Shown here: positions 51,950 through 62,730 of the stretch, in pieces
How positions within the stretch are numbered: position 1 is the stretch's first letter
How the letters are laid out: every line of letters begins with the position of its first letter
NCBI RefSeq assembly: GCF_019175365.1
Contig: NZ_CP059572.1
Coordinates: 3,782,001 to 3,846,000, forward strand
Direction: 5' to 3'
Origin: Actinomadura graeca
Lineage (GTDB): Bacteria > Actinomycetota > Actinomycetes > Streptosporangiales > Streptosporangiaceae
DNA length: 64,000 nucleotides
The notes under the pieces: generated by a model
Databases searched by the model: none
The model's input: the letters and a program-made list of their open reading frames with translations, nothing else
What the model was told of the DNA's origin: nothing
Made by a program: the position numbers and the translations under genes

Positions 51950-52585
51950 ATGGACGCGGTGTGGCTGATCCTCACCTCTGTCGGCACAACGGCGGGCGTC
52001 GTCGCCGCCACAGCGGGCGTCGTCGGGACCGCCCACAACCTGCGCCGGTCACGGGAGGCACGCGCCGCGCCGTCGCGCGCGGCACCCGCTCCGCCGGGCT
52101 CACCGGCGCCGGCCTCCCCGCCGGCGGGGGCGCACGGGACGGCGGGGCCGCCGCCGGGCGGAGCCTCCCGCGACGAGCGGGACGTGTTCGTCGCCTACTC
52201 GCGCGACGACGAGACGTGGGTCAGGGACCTCGCCGTCCGGCTGGAGGCCGCCGGGTTCACGGTCTGGCTCGACGCGTGGGACGTCGGCGAGGGCGAGGTG
52301 TTCGTCGAGCGGATCGAGGCGGGGATCCGCAGGGCGCGGAACGCGCTGATGGTGATCGGCGCGCGGACGCCCGACGAGCCCCTGACACGGCAGGAGTACG
52401 CCGCGCTGATGACCCGCTCGATCGAGCGGGGCCTGCGGTTCATCCCCGTCGTCCGCGGAGCCGGTGAGGTCCCCGTCTTCCTCGCGACGCGCCGCTGCGT
52501 GGACTTCCGCGATCCGGCCCCGTTCGAGGAGAGGTTCGACGTGCTGGTCCGGGCCCTGCGCGGTGAGCGTCCCGCGCGCGTGTGA
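51950..52585 (+). CDS. Membrane-anchored TIR-domain protein
   Basis: 211 residues from ATG 51950. One N-terminal helix (VWLILTSVGTTAGVVAATAGVVG), a Pro/Ala linker (about 40-80), then a TIR domain: DVFVAYSRDDETWVRDLAVRLEAAGFTVWLDAWDVGEGEVFVERIEAGI, with TRQEYAALM giving the Glu position used by NAD-cleaving TIRs. It is tail to tail with the SPFH gene (12 nt apart), and the next gene beyond that also carries TIR domains, so the three form a module. Confidence 0.87.
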   Translation: MDAVWLILTSVGTTAGVVAATAGVVGTAHNLRRSREARAAPSRAAPAPPGSPAPASPPAGAHGTAGPPPGGASRDERDVFVAYSRDDETWVRDLAVRLEAAGFTVWLDAWDVGEGEVFVERIEAGIRRARNALMVIGARTPDEPLTRQEYAALMTRSIERGLRFIPVVRGAGEVPVFLATRRCVDFRDPAPFEERFDVLVRALRGERPARV

Positions 52586-52597
52586 CCCCGTGCCCGC

Positions 52598-54532
52598 TCA
52601 GCCGGTCCACTCCGACTCGTCGCCGCCCACCTCGGCGGTCCACGGCTCGCGTCGCCGCGCGGACGCGTCGTCCGCGGGCCCGTCCTCCGTGGCCTCGCCT
52701 TCGCCGGAGTGGCCGTCTCCGGCGGGGAGCCCGGCCTGGCCGACGGGCCTGCCGTCGATCTCCAGGACGTGCGGCACACCGGACCCCGGGGTGATCGCCT
52801 TCCGTCCCTTAAGGGCACCGAGCTGTTCCAGCAGGCCGCGGACGACGCTCGTCGGCATCGACTCCAGATAGCCCGACAGGTCACCGCCGAGGAACTGCGG
52901 CACGGGCAGCTTGGACATCGCCTGGATCATCCGCGTGAGCCGCACGTGGTCGAGCCCGAGCAGCTCGGCCTCCGCCTCGGCCTCGGCGATGTAGCGCCGC
53001 TTCTCGATCTCGATCTCCTTGAGCGCGATCTCGCTCTCGGCCTCGGCGTGCTCCTTCTTGCGGTCCAGCACGTCACCGCGGGTGTCCTCGACGAAGACCT
53101 TCCGCCGCTCGTCGTAGTACACCTGGTCCAGCGGGGTGACCCGCTCGATGTTGGTGCGCTCCGCCTCCACGCCCCACTTGGCGAGCGTGGTGCTCACCTG
53201 CGAGTCGAGGCTCGCGCGGATGAGGCGGACGCCCGTCAGGAAGTCCTTCACCGTGACGCTCGCCGCGTTCTCCACGAGGTAGGTCTCCACGGTGGCGCCG
53301 AGGACCCGCTCGACGAACCGCTGGACGGGCTGCGGGTCGTCGGTCAGCGCGCCGCCCGCCAGCCGTCCCGAGTCGGGGGAGCTGCCGAACTTGCTCACGA
53401 GCTTGGGCGCCGCGTCGGGCGGGATCCGCAGGGACTGCGACACCTCGACCCGCAGCCGGATCCCCTGGCTCGTCTCCAGGTCCAGCTCGTGCAGCCGGGC
53501 GTCGTAGTTGCCCTTCTTGGCCGGGTCCTTCTTGTTCCACTCCATGTTGAGCAGGAAGGTCGGCACCAGCAGCACCTCGACGAACCACGGGTTGAGCGCG
53601 TACTTGGAGCCCTGCGCGAGCGTCTCCTGCTGGACGCCGCGGCGGCCGCCCGCCGCCAGGAACACCCAGGGCAGCCGGAAGTTGCCGTGCCCCTTGACCA
53701 CCGGGCCGACCGTCTCCTCGTCCTCGGGCTCGGCGCCGTCGCGGGTGATGACGACGCCCGCGTGCCCCACCGGGATGGACGTGAGCTTGAGCTGGACGGC
53801 GGCCAGCCCCTCCCGGCCCTCGCCGACGTTCGTGGTGGTCAGCACCTCGAACAGCTCCGGGTTGATGTCGTAGTAGGTGCCGCCGGCGAGCACCGCGAGC
53901 TGGCGTCCCTGCTCGCCGCCGCCCCGCAGGAACGCCGTGCCGTCCTGGAAGTCGCGGCACGGGACGTGGCACGCGAACGCCTGGCCGGGCTCGCGGATCC
54001 CGCCGGCCTTCGCCATCACCACCCCCACCGTCCCGTCGGGGACGTAGGTGCGCGGCACGATCCGCACCTCGAACAGCACGGTGTTGATGTCGTAGGAGGT
54101 GCCGCCCGCCAGCGTCATCGCCTGCGGGCCCTCCTCGCCGCCGCCGAGCAGGAACGCCGCCGCGTCCTGGAAATGGTCGCAGTCCACGCCCTCGGGGAGA
54201 ATGGCCACGGGCCGGTCGCCGGGGCGCTTCCTGCCCTCGCGGGCGACGACGACGCCGATGCTCCCCTCCGGGACGCGGATCCGCGGCACGGTCTCCACGG
54301 TGTAGAGCCAGGGCATCAGGAAGGCCGGCCGCTGCGCGAGGAGCGTGCCCGCGTGGATCCCCCGCGCGGAGCCGGGCACGACGTTCCGGTACCTGCGGTC
54401 GGAATGAGGGCGGCCCCACACCTGCCGGACGATGCCGACGTGGTCGACCGGCACGACACGGCGGCCCAGCCAGTAGATCCGTCCCCCGCCGGCGGCCGCC
54501 AGGGCGAGCAGGAACAGCACGAAGAACATCAT
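52598..54532 (-). CDS. SPFH/Band-7 (flotillin-like) protein with repeated N-terminal units
   Basis: 644 residues from ATG 54532 (ATGA overlap with the TIR-GUN4 gene). One N-terminal helix (FVLFLLALAAAGGGRIYWL). Residues about 65-310 hold three to four related units beginning IRVPEGSIGVVVAREG, TYVPDGTVGVVMAKAGG, IPVGHAGVVITRDG, with DxFQDGTAFLxGGGEQGxQxxxLAGGTYYDINPxLFEV between. An SPFH core follows (about 330-530), then a coiled coil (AEAESEIALKEIEIEKRR, YIAEAEAEAELLG) and an acidic tail. Such proteins build membrane scaffolds; here it may assemble the TIR proteins at the membrane. Confidence 0.82.
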   Translation of the reverse strand: MMFFVLFLLALAAAGGGRIYWLGRRVVPVDHVGIVRQVWGRPHSDRRYRNVVPGSARGIHAGTLLAQRPAFLMPWLYTVETVPRIRVPEGSIGVVVAREGRKRPGDRPVAILPEGVDCDHFQDAAAFLLGGGEEGPQAMTLAGGTSYDINTVLFEVRIVPRTYVPDGTVGVVMAKAGGIREPGQAFACHVPCRDFQDGTAFLRGGGEQGRQLAVLAGGTYYDINPELFEVLTTTNVGEGREGLAAVQLKLTSIPVGHAGVVITRDGAEPEDEETVGPVVKGHGNFRLPWVFLAAGGRRGVQQETLAQGSKYALNPWFVEVLLVPTFLLNMEWNKKDPAKKGNYDARLHELDLETSQGIRLRVEVSQSLRIPPDAAPKLVSKFGSSPDSGRLAGGALTDDPQPVQRFVERVLGATVETYLVENAASVTVKDFLTGVRLIRASLDSQVSTTLAKWGVEAERTNIERVTPLDQVYYDERRKVFVEDTRGDVLDRKKEHAEAESEIALKEIEIEKRRYIAEAEAEAELLGLDHVRLTRMIQAMSKLPVPQFLGGDLSGYLESMPTSVVRGLLEQLGALKGRKAITPGSGVPHVLEIDGRPVGQAGLPAGDGHSGEGEATEDGPADDASARRREPWTAEVGGDESEWTG

Positions 54533-55974
54533 GGGCGGACCCCGCACTTCTGTAGTCGCGCATGGACGGTCAGCACGGTTTCGGTCCACAGGTCGTACCA
54601 GTTCGCGCGCTGCTCGCCGCGCGGGTTGCGCAGCGTGGGGAAGAAGCGGGGCCGGCCGAGCGCCCGCGCGGCGAACTCGGGGTAGGCGGGCATCGCCCCG
54701 CTGTCCGGGTGGTGCCAGCCGAGCTTGCCCGCCAGGACGAGGAAGTCGAGGTGGCTCCTGCCGCCGGCCGGCGCGACGGTCGTCTGGGCGCGGAACCCCT
54801 GGCGGCCGTCGGTGGCCGCGGCCCACAGCCGGTCCACCTTGGACAGCAGGCCGCACGGCAACCCGGCGGCGTCCCCCCACCCGATGAAGCCGGTTCCGGC
54901 CCGTCCCGCGGCCTCCAGCAGCAGCGCCGTCGTGAGCAGGTCGGCGTGCTCGAACTCGCGCTCGGCCAGGGCGGCGCGCAGCCGCTTCAACCCCAGCGAC
55001 GCGGGGACATGAACGGACGCCGCGGACGACACGGACGACACGGCGGGAACCGGCGAAACGGACGGAAGGGCCGGGGCGGACCGCGACGGCTCGGGCGGCG
55101 CCTCGCCCTGCGGCGCGGGACGTCCGCTCAGCACCGCCTCATGCAGCTCCACGAGCTGGGCGAGGGCTCCGTCGGCGAGCGGGCCGCCGGTCCGCGCGTC
55201 CGCCCACCACAGGTTGGCGAGCAGGTAGTGCCGGTCGCCGGCGAGCCAGACGGGGAAGAACTCCCGCCCGTGCCACTCGCCTTCGAGGATCATGCGGGTG
55301 ACGTCCTCGGACTCGTCCGCCGCCGGGGACATCACCACCACGATGGCCGTCGCGTGGCGCAACTGCTGCCGGATCGTCCAGACGTGCCGGTCGCCGGGCC
55401 GCAGGCTCCGCACCGACCACACCGGCAGGCCCGCCCCGTGGACGCGTTCGACGAGCCGCCGGCCGTACTCGGCGTCCGCCGGGGCGTAGCACACCACCAC
55501 GGACCGCCGCCGGGGCTCGGGCAGAGGCCGGGACGGCTCGGACAGCACCGTCCCCTCGGGCACCTCGTACCCGGTCGCCTCGTCGCGCAGGATGCCCGCC
55601 AGCTCGGCCGCCCGGCGGTCGAGGTCCGGCCCGGCGGCGTCGCCGAAGTCCATCCGGACCCGGTTGCGGGCGAACGGCGGGACGGGCGCGCCGCCGAACG
55701 TCACCGGGATGAACGGGAGGCCCTTCTCCGTGCACGACCGTAAGAGCGCGGCGTACTCGTCGAGGGCCCAGCCGTCGCCCGCGAGCCCGGGGCCGAAGAC
55801 GACGACCGCGGCGGTGGTGTCCAGGATCGCCTGTTCCAGGGTGTGGACGATGCCCTTGCCGGGCGGGATCAGCTCGTCGAAGAACGCGTCGATCCCGTGC
55901 CGGTCAAGGCGGCGCCATAACCCGCGGACCCATGCGGCGTCCGCCCTCCCGTACGCGAGGTAGACCTCGGCCAA
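54529..55974 (-). CDS. TIR-TIR-GUN4 fusion protein
   Basis: 481 residues from a TTG start with GAGGGGG 7 nt before it. TIR 1 (1-130): EVYLAYGRADAAWVRGLWRRL, and Glu73 in GWALDEYAALL. TIR 2 (about 155-280): VVVCYAPADAEYGRRLVERV, SPAADESEDVTRMILEGEW. A Pro/Ser linker leads to residues 327-455 with LKRLRAALAEREFEHADLLTTALLLEA, GLPCGLLSKVDRLWAAATDGRQGFRAQ and RFFPTL, a GUN4-like domain. GUN4 binds Mg-porphyrins in phototrophs. Outside them it occurs as a fused sensor module. The gene is coupled to the SPFH gene. Confidence 0.8.
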   Translation of the reverse strand: MAEVYLAYGRADAAWVRGLWRRLDRHGIDAFFDELIPPGKGIVHTLEQAILDTTAAVVVFGPGLAGDGWALDEYAALLRSCTEKGLPFIPVTFGGAPVPPFARNRVRMDFGDAAGPDLDRRAAELAGILRDEATGYEVPEGTVLSEPSRPLPEPRRRSVVVCYAPADAEYGRRLVERVHGAGLPVWSVRSLRPGDRHVWTIRQQLRHATAIVVVMSPAADESEDVTRMILEGEWHGREFFPVWLAGDRHYLLANLWWADARTGGPLADGALAQLVELHEAVLSGRPAPQGEAPPEPSRSAPALPSVSPVPAVSSVSSAASVHVPASLGLKRLRAALAEREFEHADLLTTALLLEAAGRAGTGFIGWGDAAGLPCGLLSKVDRLWAAATDGRQGFRAQTTVAPAGGRSHLDFLVLAGKLGWHHPDSGAMPAYPEFAARALGRPRFFPTLRNPRGEQRANWYDLWTETVLTVHARLQKCGVRP

Positions 55975-56060
55975 CGCGGTGCCCCCTCACGTACGGAGAT
56001 GACGTCCTCACAGCGTAGGCCGCGTTTCCCGGAACACGAGATTGATCGCGTTTTGTTGCC

Positions 56061-57856
<1,796 letters not shown>

Positions 57857-57857
<1 letters not shown>

Positions 57858-59254
57858 CACGCGACCGGGTGGGGCAGGGGCCACACGGCGCCGGGGCCGG
57901 CCGCGGCGGGGTCGAGCGCGCCGAGGGCGATCTCGTCCAGCCGGACGTCGCGTTCGGCGAGCACGGCCAGCAGCCGTTCCAGCGCGTCGAGGTAGGCGCG
58001 GATGCCGTCCGGGGGCAGGTGCGCGGTGTCGGCGAACAGGCTGAGGCGGATCGCCGCCGGGTCGTCGGGGACGGTGAACGCCTCCAGGAAGAACGACACG
58101 GTCGCCCGGTCCACCTTCTCCTCCCACTCGAACGAGGTGAGTGCGGGTGGCACCTGGTCGGAGCCCACCGGGCCGTGGGCGGGTGTCCACAGGTCGTTGA
58201 AGCAGACGTCCAGCTCCACGTCGTGCGCCTCGATGATCGGCGCGATCCGGCGGGGGTCGTAGCGGCCGTGCCGGACGGCGTTCAGCGACGCCACCCGCGC
58301 GCCCTCCAGCACCTCCTGGAAGGTGCCGGCGCCGAGGTCCACGACCAGCGGCGTCTCCTGGCTCAGGTTCCCGACCGCGCGGCGGAACCCGGGACGGCCG
58401 CGGTTGCTGGCGACGGCGCGCACCGAGCACCGGTCGCGGCCGGTGAGCCGCCCGACGAGGACCGCCATCGCGGCGAGCAGGATGTAGGACGTGCCGATGC
58501 CCGTCCGCTCGGCCGCCTTCACCAGCATCCGCGAGGCGGTCTGCGAGCGGATCCCGCCGCGCCAGTAGCGCGGCTCCTCCGGCGCGCCGCCGGGGCCGCC
58601 GAACATCTTGGACGGCGCCTTGGACAGCTCGGCCCTCCAGTGGCCGAGCGCACGCTCCAGGACGCGCCGCCCCTGCGCGGAGCCCTCCTCCTCGGCGAGG
58701 TCCACCGGCTGGAGGGCGGGCCCGGCGGGCTCCTGCCCGTCCAGCAGCGCTGCCAGCTCGCCATAGAGGACGGACGCGCCGAGGAAGTCCGACGACAGGT
58801 GCGACATCCCGAACAGGATCGACACGGGCTCGCCCTCGACCGTCCCGATCCGCGCGCGGAACGGCAGGCCGTCCGCGAGGTCGTAGGGCCGGTCCAGGTA
58901 CGGCCACCAGCTGCCGGTGATCTCGGCGGCGCTCGCGTCCGGCGCGATCGCGACGACCTCGAACTCCGCCTCGCCCGAGCGCACGACCTCCTGGACCGGC
59001 TCGCCGGACGCGCCGGCCCGGTACCGGGTGCGCAGCGACTCGTGCCGCTCGATCAGCCGGCCGAGCGCGGCGAGCACCGCCTCGACCGTCGTGCCGGGCG
59101 GCAGCGGCCCCCCGTTGATCATGTTGGCGAAGGTGGGGACGCCCTCCTGGCCGATCACGGCCTCGTCCCACATCTCCAGCTGCCCCCACGTCAGCGGGCC
59201 GGTCACCGCCCGCGACCCGTGGAAGGGCACCCGGTGCCGGGTGATCTCGCTCAT
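57857..59254 (-). CDS. Condensation-domain-like acyltransferase (PapA/NRPS C-type)
   Basis: 465 residues from ATG 59254 (ATGA overlap with the ASST gene). PLTWGQLEMWDEA and LIERHESLRTRY match the start of condensation domains. The active motif HHxxxDG reads SHLSSDF (151-157): the first His and final Gly are changed, but catalytic His152 and Asp156 remain. GNLSQETPLVVDLG and VELDVCFND are further family marks. No carrier protein is attached. It would make an ester or amide from an acyl-ACP/CoA, for instance with the type III PKS product. Confidence 0.82.
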
Positions 59255-60660
59255 CGCCCGTCCACCTCCGTGGTCACGACGTCGGACGAGCCGACCACGC
59301 CGCCGCCGCCGTCGAGCGCGTCCACCCGCACGTGCGTCGCGCCGCGGGCGGTGCCGGGCAGCGGGACGGCGGTGTCCAGCCCGTCCCACGGCGCCTCGGC
59401 CACCGGCTCCAGGCTCCCGGCGGAGGCCCCGGCGAGGACGCGCCAGCGGGCGACGCCCGTCGCGCCGTTCCACACGGCCCGCACCGACCCGTCCTGGACG
59501 AACGCGGACGGCGGCTCCTCCGGGCGCCCCTCCCAGGGCGACTTGTAGACCCGGTAGGAGCTCCACTCCCCCGGGGGCAGCGCGGCGTCGAACAGCAGCT
59601 CCCCGTCCGGGGAGAACTCCGACATGCGGCCCGTCGGCCCCCACGCCACGACCGCGCCGCCGCCGGGAAGCTCGTGGGCGGCGCCCTCGCGTGTCGTGCA
59701 CAGGTGCTCGGGGTGGACGAACTGCCGGACGAGCCCGGTCTCCCCGCGCGCGGCGTCCACGCGGATCCAGGCGACGCGCGACTCCCAGCCGGGCCACATG
59801 TCGACGGTCGCGTTGTCGAAGACCTTGACGACGCCCGGCGCCGACCAGGTCGCGTCGTGCTGCCAGCCGAACCGCACGCCCGCGCCGAGCGGGAAGCTGC
59901 TCTGCCGGCCGCCGAGCCGCCAGACGATCTCGCCGGTGCGCCGGTCCACCTTGTAGACGGCGGAGGTGTACCGCGCGGAGACGAGCAGGTCGCCGTCGGC
60001 GTCCTCGTCCACGGAGTTGAGGTGGAGGTAGTCGTAGGGCTCCGGCAGCAGGCCGTAGGGCAGGTCGGACTCGGTCACCGGGATGTGGTCGAGGCTGCTC
60101 CACCGCCACACCGTCTCGCCGGTCGCGACGTCGACCTCCTCGACGACGCCGTCCAGGACGGTCGCGGACGGGGGCCCGCCGACGGCGCTGAGGTCGGTCT
60201 CGCGCGGCACGTACTGCATGAGCAGCGCGGTCCCGCGCGGGGTGAGCCGGAACTCGTGCAGGTCGGCGGGCGCGGACCCGGAGACCGAGGCGATGATCCG
60301 GTACCGCTCGTCGGCGACGTGGCAGACGCCCCGGCCGTGGCTCAGGTCGTGGAAGGTGCCCTGCCACCAGGTCAGCACGGGACGCCCCTGGTAGCGCTGG
60401 ACGCGCAGGTCGGCGGCCAGCTCCCCGTCCGGGACGGGATGGAACCACACCGGCCGGCCGTCGCCGTCGAGGATCAGCGGGCCGTGGGGGGCGTCGAGGG
60501 CGTGCGGGCTCTGCGGCGTGGTCAGGTACACCCCGGCCGCGGTGCCCGGGCGGTTGCGCCGCACCTCGAACCGGGGCGGTTCCGGGAGGGGCGCGGGCCG
60601 GGCCGCGGCCGTGCGCGTCGCTGCCTCGCCTGGAGCGAGGCCCTGGTTCGTCGGGATCAC
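59251..60660 (-). CDS. Arylsulfotransferase (ASST)-family protein, paralogue B
   Basis: 469 residues from GTG 60660 (GGAGAG 7 nt upstream). It shares the whole layout of paralogue A: GDGRPVWFHPVPDGELAADLRVQRYQGRPVLTWWQG, EEVDVATGETVWRW, DYLHLNSVDEDADGDLLVSARYTSAVYKVDRRTGEIVWRLG, MSEFSPDGELLFDA and VWNGATGVARWRVLAG. His in YLHLN is the candidate acceptor of sulfate. It is first in the leftward unit ASST - acyltransferase - GH3, all overlapping, so these act together. Confidence 0.8.
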   Translation of the reverse strand: MIPTNQGLAPGEAATRTAAARPAPLPEPPRFEVRRNRPGTAAGVYLTTPQSPHALDAPHGPLILDGDGRPVWFHPVPDGELAADLRVQRYQGRPVLTWWQGTFHDLSHGRGVCHVADERYRIIASVSGSAPADLHEFRLTPRGTALLMQYVPRETDLSAVGGPPSATVLDGVVEEVDVATGETVWRWSSLDHIPVTESDLPYGLLPEPYDYLHLNSVDEDADGDLLVSARYTSAVYKVDRRTGEIVWRLGGRQSSFPLGAGVRFGWQHDATWSAPGVVKVFDNATVDMWPGWESRVAWIRVDAARGETGLVRQFVHPEHLCTTREGAAHELPGGGAVVAWGPTGRMSEFSPDGELLFDAALPPGEWSSYRVYKSPWEGRPEEPPSAFVQDGSVRAVWNGATGVARWRVLAGASAGSLEPVAEAPWDGLDTAVPLPGTARGATHVRVDALDGGGGVVGSSDVVTTEVDGR

Positions 60661-60815
60661 GCGTGGACTCTCCTCTTGGCTGCCGGGCGGTCCCCGCGAT
60701 CGGGGCTCACGCCATCGTCGAAGGCGCGGGCGGCGCGTCGGCAGTCTCGGATGGACGGGCGAACGGACGGAGGGATGTGCATATCCGGATGGACCGGCGC
60801 GGTCACGTGTCACAC

Positions 60816-60857
60816 GAGGCGGTCGTTACAGGAGGCGGTCGTTACAGGAGGCGGTCG
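60816..60857. repeat. 16-bp tandem repeat over the thioesterase stop codon
   Basis: GAGGCGGTCGTTACAG occurs at 60816-60831 and 60832-60847, then GAGGCGGTCG at 60848-60857. The minus-strand unit CGACCGCCTCCTGTAA contains the last codons and TAA stop of the thioesterase, so the end of the gene has been duplicated. Confidence 0.85.
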
Positions 60858-61612
60858 CGGATGAGCCGGACTATGCGGTCGTGGTGGCCGTCGAGGAAGA
60901 AGTGGCCGCCGGGGAGGACGTGGTGCTCGCCGCCGGTGCCGTGGGATGTCCAGGCCAACGCGTCCTCCACCGGCGTCATCGGGTCGGCGTCGCCGACGAG
61001 GACGACGACCGGGCACGGCAGCGGCGGGCCCGGCTCGTACGCGTAGGTGTCGATCGCCTCGTAGTCGCCGCGCAGCACGGGCAGCACCATCCGGGTGAGC
61101 GCCCGGCTCCGCAGCCGCCGCGCGTCCATGCCGCCGAGCCGCCCGACATCGGCGAGGATGTCCTCGTCCGACATCGGGTGGACGCGTTCCTGGACGCTGC
61201 GGGACGGGGCCTTCCGCCCGGCGGCGAACAGCACGGGCGGCGGCGCCGCCAGCCGCCGCGCGACCTCGAAGGCGACCACCGCCCCCATGCTGTGGCCGAA
61301 GAAGGCGGGCGCCGGGCGGGGATCTGGCGTCCCCGTGTCCTGCAACCCGGTCCCTTGCAGCTCCGCGCTGATCAGCCCGGCCAGCTCCCGCAGGCCGGTG
61401 AGCACCGGCTCGCGGTGCCGGTCCTGCCTGCCGGGGTACTGGACGGCGACGACCTCGACGTCGGGGCTCAGGGCCTCCGACAGGCGGTGGTAGGTGTTCG
61501 CCGCGCCGCCCGCGTGCGGGAAGCAGAGCAGCCGGGGCGCGTTCGGGGCCGCCGGATGGAACCCGCGGAACCATCCGGCGTCCCTCGTCCTGGACGCGGT
61601 GGCCACGGTCAC
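60842..61612 (-). CDS. Type II thioesterase
   Basis: 256 residues from GTG 61612 (GTGA overlap with the type III PKS gene). LLCFPHAGGAANTYHRL, QYPGRQDR, nucleophile Ser108 in FFGHSMGAVVAFEVARRL, Asp in GDADPMTP and His in LPGGHFFLDGH are the standard editing thioesterase marks. It removes stalled acyl groups from carrier proteins. Since no carrier protein is encoded in the window, an ACP or PCP gene is expected outside it, or the enzyme acts on CoA esters. Confidence 0.92.
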   Translation of the reverse strand: MTVATASRTRDAGWFRGFHPAAPNAPRLLCFPHAGGAANTYHRLSEALSPDVEVVAVQYPGRQDRHREPVLTGLRELAGLISAELQGTGLQDTGTPDPRPAPAFFGHSMGAVVAFEVARRLAAPPPVLFAAGRKAPSRSVQERVHPMSDEDILADVGRLGGMDARRLRSRALTRMVLPVLRGDYEAIDTYAYEPGPPLPCPVVVLVGDADPMTPVEDALAWTSHGTGGEHHVLPGGHFFLDGHHDRIVRLIRDRLL

Positions 61613-62664
61613 GCGCCGCGCAGGAGGACGGCCCAGATGGTGGCGCCCGGCCCGAACGCCAGCGCGACGCCGTGCTCCCCTGCGGCGAGCGGCATCGTGT
61701 CCTGGAGGCGCCCGAGGACGCCGAGGACGGCGGGCGCGGCGGTGTTGCCGTACTCGCGCATCACGGCCCGCGACACCTCCACCGAGTCCGCCGGGAGGTC
61801 CAGTTCCGCGGTGACGCGGTCGATGATGCGGCGCCCCCCGGGGTGCAGCGCCCACCACCGGATATCGGCGCGTTCCAATCCGTGCCGGGCGAGCAGCGCG
61901 TCGGTCGGCGCGGCCACGGCCGAGGCGGTCACGTCGGGCATGCTCGGCGCGAGCCTGATGTGCAGGCCGCGCTCGCCGAGGTGCACCTGGAGGTCGTCGG
62001 CGAACTCGGGGACGTAGAGCATCTCGGTGTCGGCGACGTCCAGGCCCGCGGGGTCCGCGCCCGGCGTCCCCGCCGAGCCGGGCCGCACGACGACGGCGCA
62101 GGCCGCGTCGCCGAAGAGGGTGAGGACGACCGCGCCCTCCTTGTCGTAGGGCGGGGGCTGGAGGTGCGGGGAGAACAGGTCGACGCAGAGCAGCACCGCC
62201 GGGCGGCCGTGGACCTCGACCCAGTTGCGGACCGTGGCGAGCGCGGGCAGCGCGGCGTAGCAGCCCATGGGGCCGAGCGACTGGAACTCGGTGCCGGGCC
62301 GCATCCCGGTCTCGTGCACCAGCGCGTCCAGGCCGGGCGCCGAGTGGGTCGTGGTGGTGGCCGTGGCCAGCAGGCCGACGTCGTCCGCGCGCAGCCCGTC
62401 ACGGTCGAGGGCCTGCCCGATCGCCTCGCGGCCGAGCGAGCGCGCCTCGGCGAGGCTCACCGCCATCCGGCGCGCCGTGCCCCAGCCCCGGGGGTCGTCG
62501 GCGAAAGGGTTGACGGCCATCCCCTTGGAGTCGATCGCCGAGTTGCGGACGATCTCGGCGACGTGCCCCCCGCCGGGGTCCGCGGCGAGGAGCTCGGCGA
62601 ACTCCTCCATCTTGACCTGCGGCGGAGAGGTGAACGCGATGCTGGTGATCCGGGCGGTGGGCAT
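61609..62664 (-). CDS. Type III polyketide synthase (chalcone synthase superfamily)
   Basis: 351 residues. Catalytic triad Cys135 (GPMGCYAALPAL), His274 (WALHPGGRRIID) and Asn307 (EYGNTAAPAVL), and the closing FGPGATIW loop, are those of type III PKSs rather than KASIII. It condenses malonyl-CoA units on an acyl-CoA starter to give a phenol, resorcinol or pyrone. It is coupled to the thioesterase. Residues around the cavity (TTTTHSAPG, DLFSPHLQPPP) do not tell the starter. Confidence 0.9.
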   Translation of the reverse strand: MPTARITSIAFTSPPQVKMEEFAELLAADPGGGHVAEIVRNSAIDSKGMAVNPFADDPRGWGTARRMAVSLAEARSLGREAIGQALDRDGLRADDVGLLATATTTTHSAPGLDALVHETGMRPGTEFQSLGPMGCYAALPALATVRNWVEVHGRPAVLLCVDLFSPHLQPPPYDKEGAVVLTLFGDAACAVVVRPGSAGTPGADPAGLDVADTEMLYVPEFADDLQVHLGERGLHIRLAPSMPDVTASAVAAPTDALLARHGLERADIRWWALHPGGRRIIDRVTAELDLPADSVEVSRAVMREYGNTAAPAVLGVLGRLQDTMPLAAGEHGVALAFGPGATIWAVLLRGA

Positions 62665-62730
62665 GACGGGACCTCACAGTGTTTCGTGCGGGGACGGACG
62701 TGGCGGGGGGCGGGGGATGCGGAGGCGGGG

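Noticed and set aside
61609..62664. KASIII (FabH) assignment
   Set aside because: WALHPGG, the GFGPG-like end and lack of the FabH Asn-His spacing point to a type III PKS.
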